A stretch of DNA of 47,607 bases from Thiotrichales bacterium (GCA_016936535.1 JAFGXP010000032.1:1-47607), one strand, 5' to 3'; counted from the first letter of the stretch, positions 33,265 through 41,793 are shown. Made by a program: numbers and translations. The notes: generated by a model not told the origin, from the sequence alone.

Positions 33265-33912
33265 ATGATGCGTCTTAATCTCAAACCAACCGTCCCTTCG
33301 GTTTTGCTCAGTACGGTCTTGCTGAGCAGTCTGTTGTTAAGCGCGTGCAGTACGCGGCAAGAGGGCGCGAATTTTCGCGGTTCAACCGAGCAACGTTTAG
33401 TGACTTACAGCATTAACGGCATGGCCAAACAGTTAGATGCGCAAATGTTAGCGCCCTTGGCGGGCCAGCGAGTACGCCTTTACACTCACTTTGTGATCGA
33501 TAACGAGGTGGTGCGCTATGCGCATCAGCGCTTGCGATTTGAGCTGAGCGAAAAGTTTGCATTAAATGTGGTGGGTGCTGGTGAGCCGGCGGATTATCGG
33601 ATGGATCTGTTTTTCACTTCCTTGGGAACCGATCGTGATGCTACAGGTTTATCGGTACCGATTGTGAATTTAAGTGATCCTGAGCAGAGCGCGGTCGTCA
33701 ATATTCTGGCTGTAGATATGTACCATGGCGTTGCCGAAGGGTACTTTTATTTAACCAATCTGCAAAGTGGTGAAGTCAGTAAGCAAGGCAAGTTGCACTC
33801 GCGAGTGCGCAGCGATCGCTTCTCTACGCCCTTTTTTAGCTTTCCGGTCTCAAGTATTGATGAGTCTTTGCTTGATAAATTGAAAGATTCCGAAACCAAC
33901 GCCGCTGAGTAG
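33265..33912 (+). CDS. Lipoprotein of unknown function
   Basis: TTGGAGCG precedes two adjacent ATG codons (33265, 33268). The 215-residue product has a lipoprotein signal with lipobox L-L-S-A-C near residue 28. The mature domain contains R-V-R-L-Y-T-H-F-V-I-D-N-E-V, A-D-Y-R-M-D-L-F-F-T-S-L-G-T-D-R-D-A-T-G and Y-F-Y-L-T-N-L-Q-S-G-E, the alternating pattern of a beta-sandwich. No named family is recognised; cell-envelope attachment is the only supported inference. The stop codon lies in a hairpin that may terminate transcription before the convergent chemoreceptor gene. Confidence 0.8.
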   Translation: MMRLNLKPTVPSVLLSTVLLSSLLLSACSTRQEGANFRGSTEQRLVTYSINGMAKQLDAQMLAPLAGQRVRLYTHFVIDNEVVRYAHQRLRFELSEKFALNVVGAGEPADYRMDLFFTSLGTDRDATGLSVPIVNLSDPEQSAVVNILAVDMYHGVAEGYFYLTNLQSGEVSKQGKLHSRVRSDRFSTPFFSFPVSSIDESLLDKLKDSETNAAE

Positions 33913-33927
33913 CGGCGTCTGAGTTTT
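33899..33927 (+). terminator. Hairpin over the lipoprotein stop codon, probable terminator
   Basis: ACGCCGCT-GAGT-AGCGGCGT is a perfect 8-bp stem with the TAG stop inside it, followed after 6 bases by TTTTT. It probably ends the lipoprotein transcript before the convergent chemoreceptor gene. Confidence 0.6.
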
Positions 33928-33941
33928 TGCATTGGCTCTCG

Positions 33942-36023
33942 TTACCTTGCAATTGAAGGGGAGGGCGAGTGGTCAAAAAACGCCATTTCGTCTTGCAAAA
34001 CGTGAGCCTGTTCGCTCAAGCTCGCGGCCGCCGCGCTGGTCTCTTCAACCAGTGCGGCATTTTGCTGCGTTGCCTGATCGATTTGTCCAATTGCAATATG
34101 CACCTGACGAATTCCTTGCGCTTGCTCTTCCGAGGCGTGTGCCATTTGGGTGATTCTTTGCGCCACACCTTGAATCGAGTCGTTAATGCCTTGTAGCACT
34201 TTGCCGGATTGTGCGGCCAATTGGGTGCCGTCATCAATCCGCGAAACGCTTTCGCTAATCAAGGTTTTAATCTCTTTGGCGGCTTCTGCCGATTTTTGTG
34301 CCAGATTGCGTACCTCGCTGGCTACTACCGCAAATCCACGTCCATGTTCGCCGGCGCGCGCGGCCTCAACGGCGGCATTGAGCGCCAAAAGATTTGTTTG
34401 GAAAGCAATGCCATCGATCAGCACCAAAATATCATTGATTTTATGACTGGATTGCTGGATCACGGCCATGGCATCAATGGTTTTTTGCATGACTGCAACG
34501 CCTTCTTTTGCCTCTTGCTGTACCGCTTGTGCAACTGTCGAGACTTGGCGTGCGTTATCGGTATTTTGCTCAACAGCCGATGTCATCTGATCCATGGTGG
34601 CACTGGTCTGCTCCAAGGCCGCGGCTTGTTCTTGCACTCTCGCGCTTAAGCTCAGTGAGCCTTGTGAAACTTCTGCGGAGGCGGTGCGGACAATCTGTGC
34701 CGCTTGCAGCGCCTGAGAAACCACTTCGGTGAGTTTGGTAGCGTTGTGATTGATTCCTTGTTTTAGGCGTTGCAGTTCGCCGGTATAGTCACCCGATACG
34801 TGTTGTGTCAGATCGCCTTCCGATTGAGCCTGAATGACATGCGCAATTTCTTCTACTGCGTTTTCTAGGGTATCCATCGAGCGGTTAATTGCATTTTTCA
34901 ACTGCGCTAGCGCACCCTCGGCTTGGGTTTGAACCCGATTGTTAAAAATGCCTCGCTGCATCGCATCCATGACGTGATTGACATCGTGAATGACAAGGTC
35001 CATTCGATTCAATGCCGCTTCTACCTTACTGGAAAAAGCTTTTGGAACTTTGGAGTCCATTTTTAAGTCAAACTGTCCTTTTTCTAATCCGCGCATGACT
35101 TTGTGCAGCTCTTGCATCATAAAATCAATGCTACCGGCGGAACCGTTGACTCCGTCTTTTAGCAATTGCAAACTTCCGACATAATCGCCGTTTACCCGCA
35201 AGCTAAAGTCGCTTTGCGCCATGGCGTTAAGAACGTGATTCGTTTGTTCAATCGCTTCTTCTAGGCGAGCGAGCAGTTGATTAAACGCCGTTGCAGCTTG
35301 TCCGACTTCGTCGAGTCGAGTGATGGGTACACGTTCACTCAAATCGCCTTCAAGACGGACTTTATCGGCAGCCGTAACGAGATGATTGAGAGGAAGCACA
35401 ATCGCTCTGAGGGTGATGATGCCAAATGCGCTGGCGAGAATCAGTATCAAGATGGAGATTATGATTGATAGATTGAAAGCGCTTTCATATCCCTTTTGAC
35501 TGGTCTCATAGACGTGTTGAGCGACATCGAGTTGCAAATTTACCAGCTGGGTAATCGCATCCGAAACCGGATCAATGATGCGATACAAGTCTTGAATGCT
35601 AAAGATTTCAATCGCGCGCATATCGCGTTGTTCAATCCAAGTTTTTAGGCGGGTAATGGCTTTATCGGCTTCTGCCATTAAGGGCCGTGTTGCCGCCACG
35701 AGTTCGGCTTCTTTTGGCGTGAGTTCCGTCGCCAGATAGGCTTGCCAAGTTGCTTGAATTTGGTTTTGGGCAAGGGTTAAGGAGGTTTGCGCTTCTTCCC
35801 AATTTAGGTTGCCATTGCGTAATTTATGGTTGGTATCGACCACATTCACTGCGTAGGCGTCGGCAATGGTTTTAAGCTGTTGCAGCGGCACGACACGATC
35901 GTTATAAATCTTGCCCATTTTTTCATTGGCCGATTGCAGTAAAAACAGTCCTACAATAATTGCCGTGATCGCAAAGCCGGTAAATAAAGCCCCTAGTATA
36001 AAGAGTCGATTTCTTATGCTCAT
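33942..36023 (-). CDS. Methyl-accepting chemotaxis protein with multiple HAMP domains
   Basis: GAGGATGCT precedes ATG 36023. The 693-residue receptor has TM1 at about 8-30, a four-helix-bundle periplasmic sensor, TM2 near 185-208, then a canonical HAMP (I-V-L-P-L-N-H-L) and at least two further HAMP-like modules (with A-M-Q-R-G-I-F-N-N-R-V and A-Q-S-E-G-D-L-T-Q-H-V) before the signalling domain. The conserved kinase-control tip is V-L-I-D-G-I-A-F-Q-T-N-L-L-A-L-N-A-A-V-E. The signal sensed is unknown. No che or flagellar genes lie nearby. I found no clear sigma-28 promoter upstream. Confidence 0.93.
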   Translation of the reverse strand: MSIRNRLFILGALFTGFAITAIIVGLFLLQSANEKMGKIYNDRVVPLQQLKTIADAYAVNVVDTNHKLRNGNLNWEEAQTSLTLAQNQIQATWQAYLATELTPKEAELVAATRPLMAEADKAITRLKTWIEQRDMRAIEIFSIQDLYRIIDPVSDAITQLVNLQLDVAQHVYETSQKGYESAFNLSIIISILILILASAFGIITLRAIVLPLNHLVTAADKVRLEGDLSERVPITRLDEVGQAATAFNQLLARLEEAIEQTNHVLNAMAQSDFSLRVNGDYVGSLQLLKDGVNGSAGSIDFMMQELHKVMRGLEKGQFDLKMDSKVPKAFSSKVEAALNRMDLVIHDVNHVMDAMQRGIFNNRVQTQAEGALAQLKNAINRSMDTLENAVEEIAHVIQAQSEGDLTQHVSGDYTGELQRLKQGINHNATKLTEVVSQALQAAQIVRTASAEVSQGSLSLSARVQEQAAALEQTSATMDQMTSAVEQNTDNARQVSTVAQAVQQEAKEGVAVMQKTIDAMAVIQQSSHKINDILVLIDGIAFQTNLLALNAAVEAARAGEHGRGFAVVASEVRNLAQKSAEAAKEIKTLISESVSRIDDGTQLAAQSGKVLQGINDSIQGVAQRITQMAHASEEQAQGIRQVHIAIGQIDQATQQNAALVEETSAAAASLSEQAHVLQDEMAFFDHSPSPSIAR

Positions 36024-36329
36024 AGCATCCTCAAACGATGATTGACAAATTGGATTGTGTTTGAAAAAACACCGCTTTAGCGTGCGGGTTTTTGATCAAA
36101 ACCGCAATCTTATTTTTTCGTAAAAAAGCGTACAGTTTAATGCTTATCTAACCAGTGTAAGGCTTGTATCGGTTTGCACAGAGAGTAAATTTATTCAATT
36201 TTTATGGGAGAGGAGTTTTTGGCGCGGCTGCCAATGCGTGCGAGATTCGCAACCGCTGGCAACCGCTGGCAACCGCTGTATGTATGAGAACTCAGCACTT
36301 TGGCTGGTTCTTTTCTGCTTTTGTGTCTT
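36024..36329. other. Intergenic region upstream of chemoreceptor gene
   Basis: This 306-base gap lies between uup and the chemoreceptor gene, both leftward. It contains TTTTGATCAAAA at 36090-36101 within a longer near-palindrome (GCGG...CCGC), and a tandem decamer repeat at 36249-36278. I saw no gene in it. The uup terminator is not obvious. Confidence 0.45.
36249..36278. repeat. Three tandem copies of a 10-bp unit
   Basis: The unit GCAACCGCTG occurs three times head to tail with no mismatch. It lies 51 bases beyond the 3' end of uup, in noncoding sequence. The perfect identity suggests recent slippage; copy number may vary between strains. Confidence 0.9.
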
Positions 36330-38273
36330 TTACTGTATTAAGGCTTCGAGTTCTTCCCAACGGGCAAATAGGGCTTCCAGCTCAGTTTCTTTCTGTTGCA
36401 ACTGAGCCAATTTGCTTTGTACCCGCTCAGTCGGTTGACTGTAAAAGTCGGATTGACTGATTTCCAGATTCAAGGCTTCAATTTGCTGCTCTAAGTCCTC
36501 AAGCTGCTTTGGCAGAGCATCATATTCACGCTGCTCTTTGTAGCTGAGTTTTTTCTTGGGTACCGGTTTTTCGAGCACTGGACTGGGTGTACTGCTTATG
36601 CTGGAGGGAGTTTCCACAGGATGGCTGGCGGTCTCGGCTTTTAAACCCGCTTTCGCTGGCTTTTGATTTTGAAAGTGTGCCGGCCGCTGACGAAGCCAGT
36701 CGTCGTAACCGCCAACATACTCATTGACTACGCCCGGTGCGTCAAAGACCAAAGAGCTGGTGCAAACGTTATTTAAAAAGGCACGATCGTGGCTAACAAT
36801 CAGCACCGTGCCTTGATAGTTCATTAACAGTTCTTCGAGCAGTTCGAGTGTTTCAACATCTAAATCGTTCGTGGGTTCGTCTAGAATCAGTAAATTAGAC
36901 GGTTTGGCAAAAACCCGAGCGAGTAACAAGCGGTTGCGTTCTCCACCCGACAAGGCTTTCACCGGTTGGCGCGCGCGATCTGGGCTAAAGAGAAAGTCGC
37001 CCAAATAACTCATGATGTGTTTGCGCTGGCCATTGATTTCGACAAAGTCGCTCTCTTCAAGAACACTGTGTACCACCGGCAGATTTTCATTCAGCTGCGC
37101 GCGATGTTGGTCAAAATAGGCAATTTTAAGATTGGTACCCAGCTTAATGCTGCCACTTTGCGGTGTCAGTTTACCGAGCAATAGATTGAGTAGGGTCGAT
37201 TTACCGCAGCCGTTTTCGCCAATAATTCCGACCTTATCACCACGCATAATTACGCTGTTGAGCCCGGTGACAATCGGTTTGTGCGGATAGTTGAAGGTGA
37301 GGGCTTGGATTTCAATAACCTGTTTGCCGGACGTATCCGCCAGATTCACCTGTAAATTGGCCGAGCCTTGTTGCAAGCGCCGTGCTTGATGTTCTTCACG
37401 CAGACGTTTTAGCGCCCGAACGCGTCCTTCGTTACGGGTGCGGCGCGCTTTAATTCCTTGGCGAATCCAAGTCTCTTCTTGCGCAAGTTTTTTATCGAAC
37501 TCGGCGTTTTGCTTTGCTTCTGCCTCGAGCCATTCTGCTTTGCGCTCCAAATAAGTGTGGTAGTCGCATTCCCAGTTGCTTAGCCGCCCGCGATCCAGTT
37601 CGACAATTCGGTTGGCTAAGGCTTGCAAAAACGAGCGGTCGTGCGTAATAAAAACCAGTGCGCAGCGCATGCTATTTAAGAAGTTTTCCATCCATTGAAT
37701 CGACGGAATGTCCAAATGGTTGGTCGGTTCGTCTAACAGCAAAATATCTGGTTCCTGTACCAACGCTTTGGCCAGTAAGACTCGGCGTTTCATCCCGCCG
37801 GAAAGCGTTGAAAACTCGCTATCTGCCGGCAAGCCGAGCTTCGAGATAATAGTATCGACTTTTTGGTTGAGCTCCCAGCCGTTCTGTGAGTCAATTTGCT
37901 GTTGTACCTGGGTGAAATGCTCCAGAACTTCATCGGAGTAATCGCTTTCCAATTTCGCGCTCAGGCGATGAAATTGCTCTAACAAGGGGGCGAGATCGCC
38001 CAAGCCTTCGGCAATAATGTGAAACACCGAACCGTGGGTATCGTGTGGCACTTCCTGTTGCAGTTTGGCGATTTTCACCCCGTCTTGCACTACGCGGCTG
38101 CCTTCATCGGGCAGTATCTGGCCTTCAATCACTTTGAGCAGGGTCGATTTACCCTCGCCATTGCGTCCGACAATACAGACTCGGTCGTTGGCTTCCACCT
38201 GAAAGTTAAGATTGTTGAGCAGCGGTGCAGCGCCAAAGCTCAGTTGAATATCGCGTAAAAACAGCAGTCCCAT
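36330..38273 (-). CDS. uup: ABC-F family ATPase Uup
   Basis: The 647-residue cytosolic protein has two ABC domains without membrane segments: Walker A G-R-N-G-E-G-K-S-T (about 36-44) and G-E-N-G-C-G-K-S-T (about 350), signatures L-S-G-G-M-K-R-R and L-S-G-G-E-R-N-R, and two D-E-P-T-N Walker B motifs. The linker between them and the C-terminal coiled coil (K-K-L-S-Y-K-E-Q-R-E-Y onward) match Uup rather than EttA or YheS. Uup binds DNA and ribosomes and is linked to limiting transposon precise excision. It appears monocistronic. Confidence 0.93.
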   Translation of the reverse strand: MGLLFLRDIQLSFGAAPLLNNLNFQVEANDRVCIVGRNGEGKSTLLKVIEGQILPDEGSRVVQDGVKIAKLQQEVPHDTHGSVFHIIAEGLGDLAPLLEQFHRLSAKLESDYSDEVLEHFTQVQQQIDSQNGWELNQKVDTIISKLGLPADSEFSTLSGGMKRRVLLAKALVQEPDILLLDEPTNHLDIPSIQWMENFLNSMRCALVFITHDRSFLQALANRIVELDRGRLSNWECDYHTYLERKAEWLEAEAKQNAEFDKKLAQEETWIRQGIKARRTRNEGRVRALKRLREEHQARRLQQGSANLQVNLADTSGKQVIEIQALTFNYPHKPIVTGLNSVIMRGDKVGIIGENGCGKSTLLNLLLGKLTPQSGSIKLGTNLKIAYFDQHRAQLNENLPVVHSVLEESDFVEINGQRKHIMSYLGDFLFSPDRARQPVKALSGGERNRLLLARVFAKPSNLLILDEPTNDLDVETLELLEELLMNYQGTVLIVSHDRAFLNNVCTSSLVFDAPGVVNEYVGGYDDWLRQRPAHFQNQKPAKAGLKAETASHPVETPSSISSTPSPVLEKPVPKKKLSYKEQREYDALPKQLEDLEQQIEALNLEISQSDFYSQPTERVQSKLAQLQQKETELEALFARWEELEALIQ

Positions 38274-38480
38274 ACCTATCCTTTTAAGGCAAACGGCAAA
38301 GGGCTGATTATAAACGAGCTGACCGATAGAGTTTGGCTATAAATCCGGCGGAAAATTTTAATTGGTCAAACCCCTTTTTATAAATTATATTATTGATCAT
38401 ATTAATTTATTTAATTGGCGATTGGATACGCGGATTCCTTTCCCGATTTTCACCGTTTGGCATTCTCTAGGAGCTGACTG

Positions 38481-38867
38481 ATGCAACAAAAACTGTTTAA
38501 AGACAAATACCCGATTTTTGAAATGAATTTGCCTAAAGCGCACGCTAAGTTTGCGAGCGTTGCGGAGATGATGAATTTTTTGGGAGAAAAAATTGCCGAC
38601 CATCCCATTGCCTTAGAGATTGCGCGTTTTGACCATTATGCGCATACCAAGGCAATTGGCGGTGAGATTAATCCGGCCATTCTCGATGCGCAAAACCTGA
38701 TTTTCTGTTTTGGTATGCAGTTGCCATCGGCGGATCCGGTTGCGGTGCGCCCGCGTTCGATTGGCATTACCGAATTTGCCGATCATTTTGTGATTAATTT
38801 TATGGAAGCCCCTGTGCAGGCCGCCAACGATAGCATGCAGCAGTGGGTGCAAGCCTTAAAAGCCTGA
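38481..38867 (+). CDS. Small conserved protein of unknown function (DUF6858-like)
   Basis: ATG 38481 follows TAGGAGCTGACTG. The 128-residue product has no signal peptide or membrane segment. Its sequence style (Y-P-I-F-E-M-N-L, A-L-E-I-A-R-F-D-H-Y-A-H-T, I-L-D-A-Q-N-L-I-F-C-F-G, V-R-P-R-S-I-G-I) recalls a small uncharacterised family seen in sulfur-oxidising bacteria, which I tentatively equate with DUF6858. Function is unknown. It is monocistronic: a strong terminator follows, and an AT-rich upstream region of about 200 bases (with TGATCA at 38394-38399) provides space for control. Confidence 0.8.
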   Translation: MQQKLFKDKYPIFEMNLPKAHAKFASVAEMMNFLGEKIADHPIALEIARFDHYAHTKAIGGEINPAILDAQNLIFCFGMQLPSADPVAVRPRSIGITEFADHFVINFMEAPVQAANDSMQQWVQALKA

Positions 38868-38911
38868 TTTTTGGTCTGATCGACCCCTCGTTAAGTGTAA
38901 ACTCCTGATTT

Positions 38912-38947
38912 AACGCCTCTTGTGCCTGCACCTGAGGCGTTTTTTTT
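38912..38947 (+). terminator. Terminator after the small conserved gene
   Basis: AACGCCTC (38912-38919) pairs with GAGGCGTT (38934-38941), with an inner GTGC-CT-GCAC stem and a run of eight T. It lies 44 bases after the stop codon. Confidence 0.93.
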
Positions 38948-39018
38948 GGGTGACTTTTCGGCGCTTTACATTGGATTTTGGTCGCAAGAGGTGAAGGCTT
39001 CGGATGGGCTTGATCAAT

Positions 39019-39034
39019 TTGCACACTCTTTGCA
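39019..39034 (+). promoter_or_regulatory. TTGCACA-N3-TTTGCA element upstream of sensor kinase
   Basis: TTGCACACTCTTTGCA contains two TTGCA units 11 bases apart, one helical turn, 57 bases upstream of the kinase start; a TTGCG follows 21 bases later. OmpR-family regulators bind such direct repeats. The same 16-mer, 13 of 16 identical, recurs upstream of the Spy-like gene. Confidence 0.6.
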
Positions 39035-39091
39035 AAAAGTGCGCGTGACTTTGCGTTAAAGTGGGGTTTTTCCATTAAAAAAGGGGGCGGA

Positions 39092-40522
39092 ATGGGGCTG
39101 CGCATCAAACTTATCGGCTTTTTACTGCTGTTTGGTTTAGTGATTCTCAGTGGGTTTCTGTGGGCCAATCAGTATGTTTTGCAGCAGACCATTCTGCACT
39201 ATGTGGATCAGCGCGATCAGCAGCGGCTGGAGCGTTTGAAAAACAATTTTGAATCCTACCTGCAGTCTGAAGGCCTTCACTCCTTGAATGAGCTTGATGA
39301 AATGCGTTGGCGGCGGCTTTTATTATTGTCGCACCGAGTCGATTTGAGCCAAAACCCCGAGCGCTTACTCGGAATGATTAATCGTGAGAGCAAGCGTCGA
39401 TTACCTGATTTGGATGAGTTTGAACAGCGTGTAGGCTTAAGTGATGCGCAAGGTCAGCGTTTATATGGACCCGAAATTGACCAAGCCAGTTTGCATCTCC
39501 CTCTGTATGCCGAGCAACAGCTATTAGGACACCTCAGTTTTCAACCGCAACAGAGCCTAACCGAGCAGGCCGACATTGAGTTTGCGCGGTCGCAATTTAT
39601 GCTCTTAGTCTTGGGAGCTTTCCTGATTACCGTGCTGATTTTGCTGGTGCTTTGGCCCCTGGCCAATCATCTTTTGCTTCCGATTCGACAGCTGAATCAA
39701 TCTTTGCATCAATTGGCGGGCGGGAAATACCAAACGCGGATTGCCGTCAATCGCCAAGATGAGTTTGGCGCTTTGCAGCGCAACTTTAACCATTTAGCCG
39801 CCACATTGGAGGCCGCTTTGGCCAGTCGTAATCAATGGGTAGCCGATATTTCGCATGAATTAAGAACGCCTCTGACCATTCTGAAGGGGTCTTTAGACGC
39901 ACTGCAAGATGGCATCCGCCCGTTGAATGCCCAAGCCTTAGACACGCTACAACAAGAAGTTGAGTTATTGCAGCGCTTGATTGAAGACTTGTATCAGCTC
40001 AGTCTGAGCGATGTAGGGGCGTTGCAGTATCAGATGGCACCGTTAGACTTCGCCGCACTGCTGCAGTCTTGCCTGAATAATTTCCAAACCAAGGCCGAAA
40101 AAAAAGGACTGCGTTTGGCTTTATGCACACCGTTACCCCCCGGAGGCGCTTGGATAGAGGGCGATGCTAAGCGCCTCAGCCAATTGCTTGGTAACCTGTT
40201 GAATAATGCTATTGCCTATACCGACCCGCAACCGACTGAGCCAGTGGCTGAAATTCAGGTGCGATTGGAGGCGCAAGGCAAGGTGTGGCGTTTGTCTATT
40301 GAAGATTGCCCACCAGGGGTATCCGCTTCGGAATTGGCTCAGCTTGGGGAGCGATTTTTTCGTACCGATCCCTCGCGCAATCGACGCTCTGGCGGGGCAG
40401 GTCTTGGCCTGGCGATGGTGCGCAAAATTGTGCAGGCCCATCAAGGCCAATGGCAGATAGGCGCCTCGATTTTGGGTGGGTTGAGTGTGCAAATACACTT
40501 ACCAAAACAGGAGGATTTATGA
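39092..40522 (+). CDS. Sensor histidine kinase (BaeS-like)
   Basis: A GGGGGCGG site precedes ATG 39092. The 476-residue protein has TM1 (about 8-26), a periplasmic sensor (about 30-165), TM2 (168-190), a HAMP domain and HisKA with the phospho-acceptor His255 in D-I-S-H-E-L-R-T-P-L. The ATPase domain has N-box L-L-G-N-L-L-N-N-A-I and G-box G-G-A-G-L-G-L-A-M-V; the G1 box is slightly odd (E-D-C-P-P-G instead of D-x-G-x-G). It should phosphorylate the regulator encoded next, which begins inside its stop codon (ATGA). The downstream Spy-like gene suggests envelope stress or metal sensing. Confidence 0.93.
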   Translation: MGLRIKLIGFLLLFGLVILSGFLWANQYVLQQTILHYVDQRDQQRLERLKNNFESYLQSEGLHSLNELDEMRWRRLLLLSHRVDLSQNPERLLGMINRESKRRLPDLDEFEQRVGLSDAQGQRLYGPEIDQASLHLPLYAEQQLLGHLSFQPQQSLTEQADIEFARSQFMLLVLGAFLITVLILLVLWPLANHLLLPIRQLNQSLHQLAGGKYQTRIAVNRQDEFGALQRNFNHLAATLEAALASRNQWVADISHELRTPLTILKGSLDALQDGIRPLNAQALDTLQQEVELLQRLIEDLYQLSLSDVGALQYQMAPLDFAALLQSCLNNFQTKAEKKGLRLALCTPLPPGGAWIEGDAKRLSQLLGNLLNNAIAYTDPQPTEPVAEIQVRLEAQGKVWRLSIEDCPPGVSASELAQLGERFFRTDPSRNRRSGGAGLGLAMVRKIVQAHQGQWQIGASILGGLSVQIHLPKQEDL

Positions 40523-41241
40523 AGCCACAGAGTATTGTAATTGTGGAGGATGAGCCAAAAATTGCGCAGATTATCATCGACTATCTGCACAGTTTTGGTT
40601 ATCAAACCGTTTATTTTCCGCAGGCTGCGGGCGTGGTAGAACACCTCCAACAGGCTCCAGTCAGTGCGGTCTTGTTGGACATTATGTTGCCCGATCAAGA
40701 CGGCATCAGTCTGTGTCAGGCGATTCGTCGTTTTAGTTCGGTGCCGATAATGTTCCTGACCGCCCGAGTGGAAGAAGTGGATCGCATTTTGGGTTTGGAG
40801 ATTGGGGCCGATGATTATCTGTGCAAGCCCTTTAGCCCGCGTGAACTTGTGGCGCGTTTAAAGGCCTTATTGCGCCGCACACAAGCCTTGATGGAAACGC
40901 AGGAGCATCTGCCACCGCAAGCGGCTTGGCAACTGGATGAAGGGCGTTTGAGTTTTTGTTATCAGGCGTTAGCGCTGGAGCTGTCGTCAGTCGAGTTTGC
41001 GATTATGCGCACCTTGGCGCAAAGTCCAGGACAGATTTTTTCGCGTAGCCAACTCATTGATCGCATTTACAACGATCATCGAATTGTTTCGGACCGAACG
41101 ATCGACAGTCACATCAAAAAGTTGCGTCATAAATTGCGCGCGGTCTTTGGCGAAATGGATTGGATTCAATCGGTCTATGGGGTGGGGTATCGTTTTGTTG
41201 AACCAGAGTCGGAACCGGAGTCATCCTTCTCAATTGCATAA
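40519..41241 (+). CDS. OmpR-family response regulator (BaeR-like)
   Basis: The gene starts at ATG 40519 with AGGAGG 6 bases upstream and overlaps the kinase stop by 4 bases. The 240-residue protein has a receiver domain with acidic pocket Glu10-Asp11, phospho-acceptor Asp54 (L-L-D-I-M-L-P-D-Q-D-G), Thr in F-L-T-A-R and Lys in C-K-P-F, and a winged-helix DNA-binding domain (S-D-R-T-I-D-S-H-I-K-K-L-R-H-K-L, V-Y-G-V-G-Y-R-F). It is the partner of the upstream kinase. Probable targets are its own operon and the Spy-like gene, through the shared TTGCA repeats. Confidence 0.95.
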   Translation: MKPQSIVIVEDEPKIAQIIIDYLHSFGYQTVYFPQAAGVVEHLQQAPVSAVLLDIMLPDQDGISLCQAIRRFSSVPIMFLTARVEEVDRILGLEIGADDYLCKPFSPRELVARLKALLRRTQALMETQEHLPPQAAWQLDEGRLSFCYQALALELSSVEFAIMRTLAQSPGQIFSRSQLIDRIYNDHRIVSDRTIDSHIKKLRHKLRAVFGEMDWIQSVYGVGYRFVEPESEPESSFSIA

Positions 41242-41283
41242 CTTCTCTTTTTCGTTGCACAAAGTTTGCACTTTGTTTTTGCA
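41234..41283 (+). promoter_or_regulatory. Four TTGCA repeats upstream of the Spy-like gene
   Basis: TTGCA occurs at 41234, 41255, 41266 and 41279. The middle pair forms TTGCACAAAGTTTGCA, matching the element before the sensor-kinase gene with the same 11-base spacing. It lies about 97 bases upstream of the Spy-like start and probably binds the adjacent OmpR-family regulator. Confidence 0.6.
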
Positions 41284-41367
41284 TAATAAGTTTCAGACCC
41301 GCCAGAACCTTGGTGTTTTTTAATCGCCTCTGGTTAAGGTCTTTTTATCTTATTAAGGAGAAACCCC

Positions 41368-41793
41368 ATGAAAAAATTTGCTGCACTTTTTGCGTTAGCC
41401 GCCTTTACCAGTGCCCTCAGTGCTTCCGTGATTGCCGGTTCAGGTTATGCAGAACCGACCCCTATGCATCATGCCCACCATGCCCATCACGGGCATAAGC
41501 ACTCAGCTTGCGGCCAGCGCCATGCCGGCGATTCGGCAACCATGAGCCCAGAAAAGCGTCAAGCGCTCCAACAATTGCGTGTGGAAAATCGTTTAGAGCG
41601 CATGGACCGTAAATTGGATTTAACCGCAGAACAAGAAACTAAGATTCGTACACTGTTGCAACAGCAGCAAGAAAAACAGCGGCAGCTGCGTCAACAAACC
41701 CGCGAGGCGATTGATGCGCTCTTAACGGAAGAACAAAAGCAGAAGCGTCAAGCTGCTAAGCAAGCAAAGCTTCAGCAAAAAGCCCCTGCTTAA
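41368..41793 (+). CDS. Spy/CpxP-like periplasmic protein with His-rich N-terminus
   Basis: AAGGAG precedes ATG 41368. The 141-residue protein has a signal peptide (cleavage near G-Y-A, residue 28), then a cluster rich in histidine (H-H-A-H-H-A-H-H-G-H-K-H, with a nearby Cys and R-H) able to bind metal ions. The rest is helical and charged, with L-T-A-E-Q-E-T-K-I-R and L-L-T-E-E-Q-K-Q-K, the LTxxQ repeats of Spy/CpxP proteins, which act as periplasmic chaperones or stress sensors. The His cluster suggests metal sequestration, for example of Cu, Ni or Zn. It follows the two-component genes by 126 bases. Confidence 0.87.
   Translation: MKKFAALFALAAFTSALSASVIAGSGYAEPTPMHHAHHAHHGHKHSACGQRHAGDSATMSPEKRQALQQLRVENRLERMDRKLDLTAEQETKIRTLLQQQQEKQRQLRQQTREAIDALLTEEQKQKRQAAKQAKLQQKAPA

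Noticed and set aside
36090-36101. TTTTGATCAAAA upstream of the chemoreceptor as an FNR/CRP-like site
   Set aside because: FNR and CRP sites need TTGAT-N4-ATCAA or TGTGA-N6-TCACA spacing, which is absent.
36024-36150. Sigma-28 flagellar promoter before the chemoreceptor gene
   Set aside because: No TAAA with a correctly spaced GCCGATAA was found on the minus strand.
38389-38412. AT-rich near-palindrome upstream of the small conserved gene as a second binding site of the ArsR-type regulator
   Set aside because: Resembles the 3400 repeat only in AT-richness; spacing and symmetry differ.
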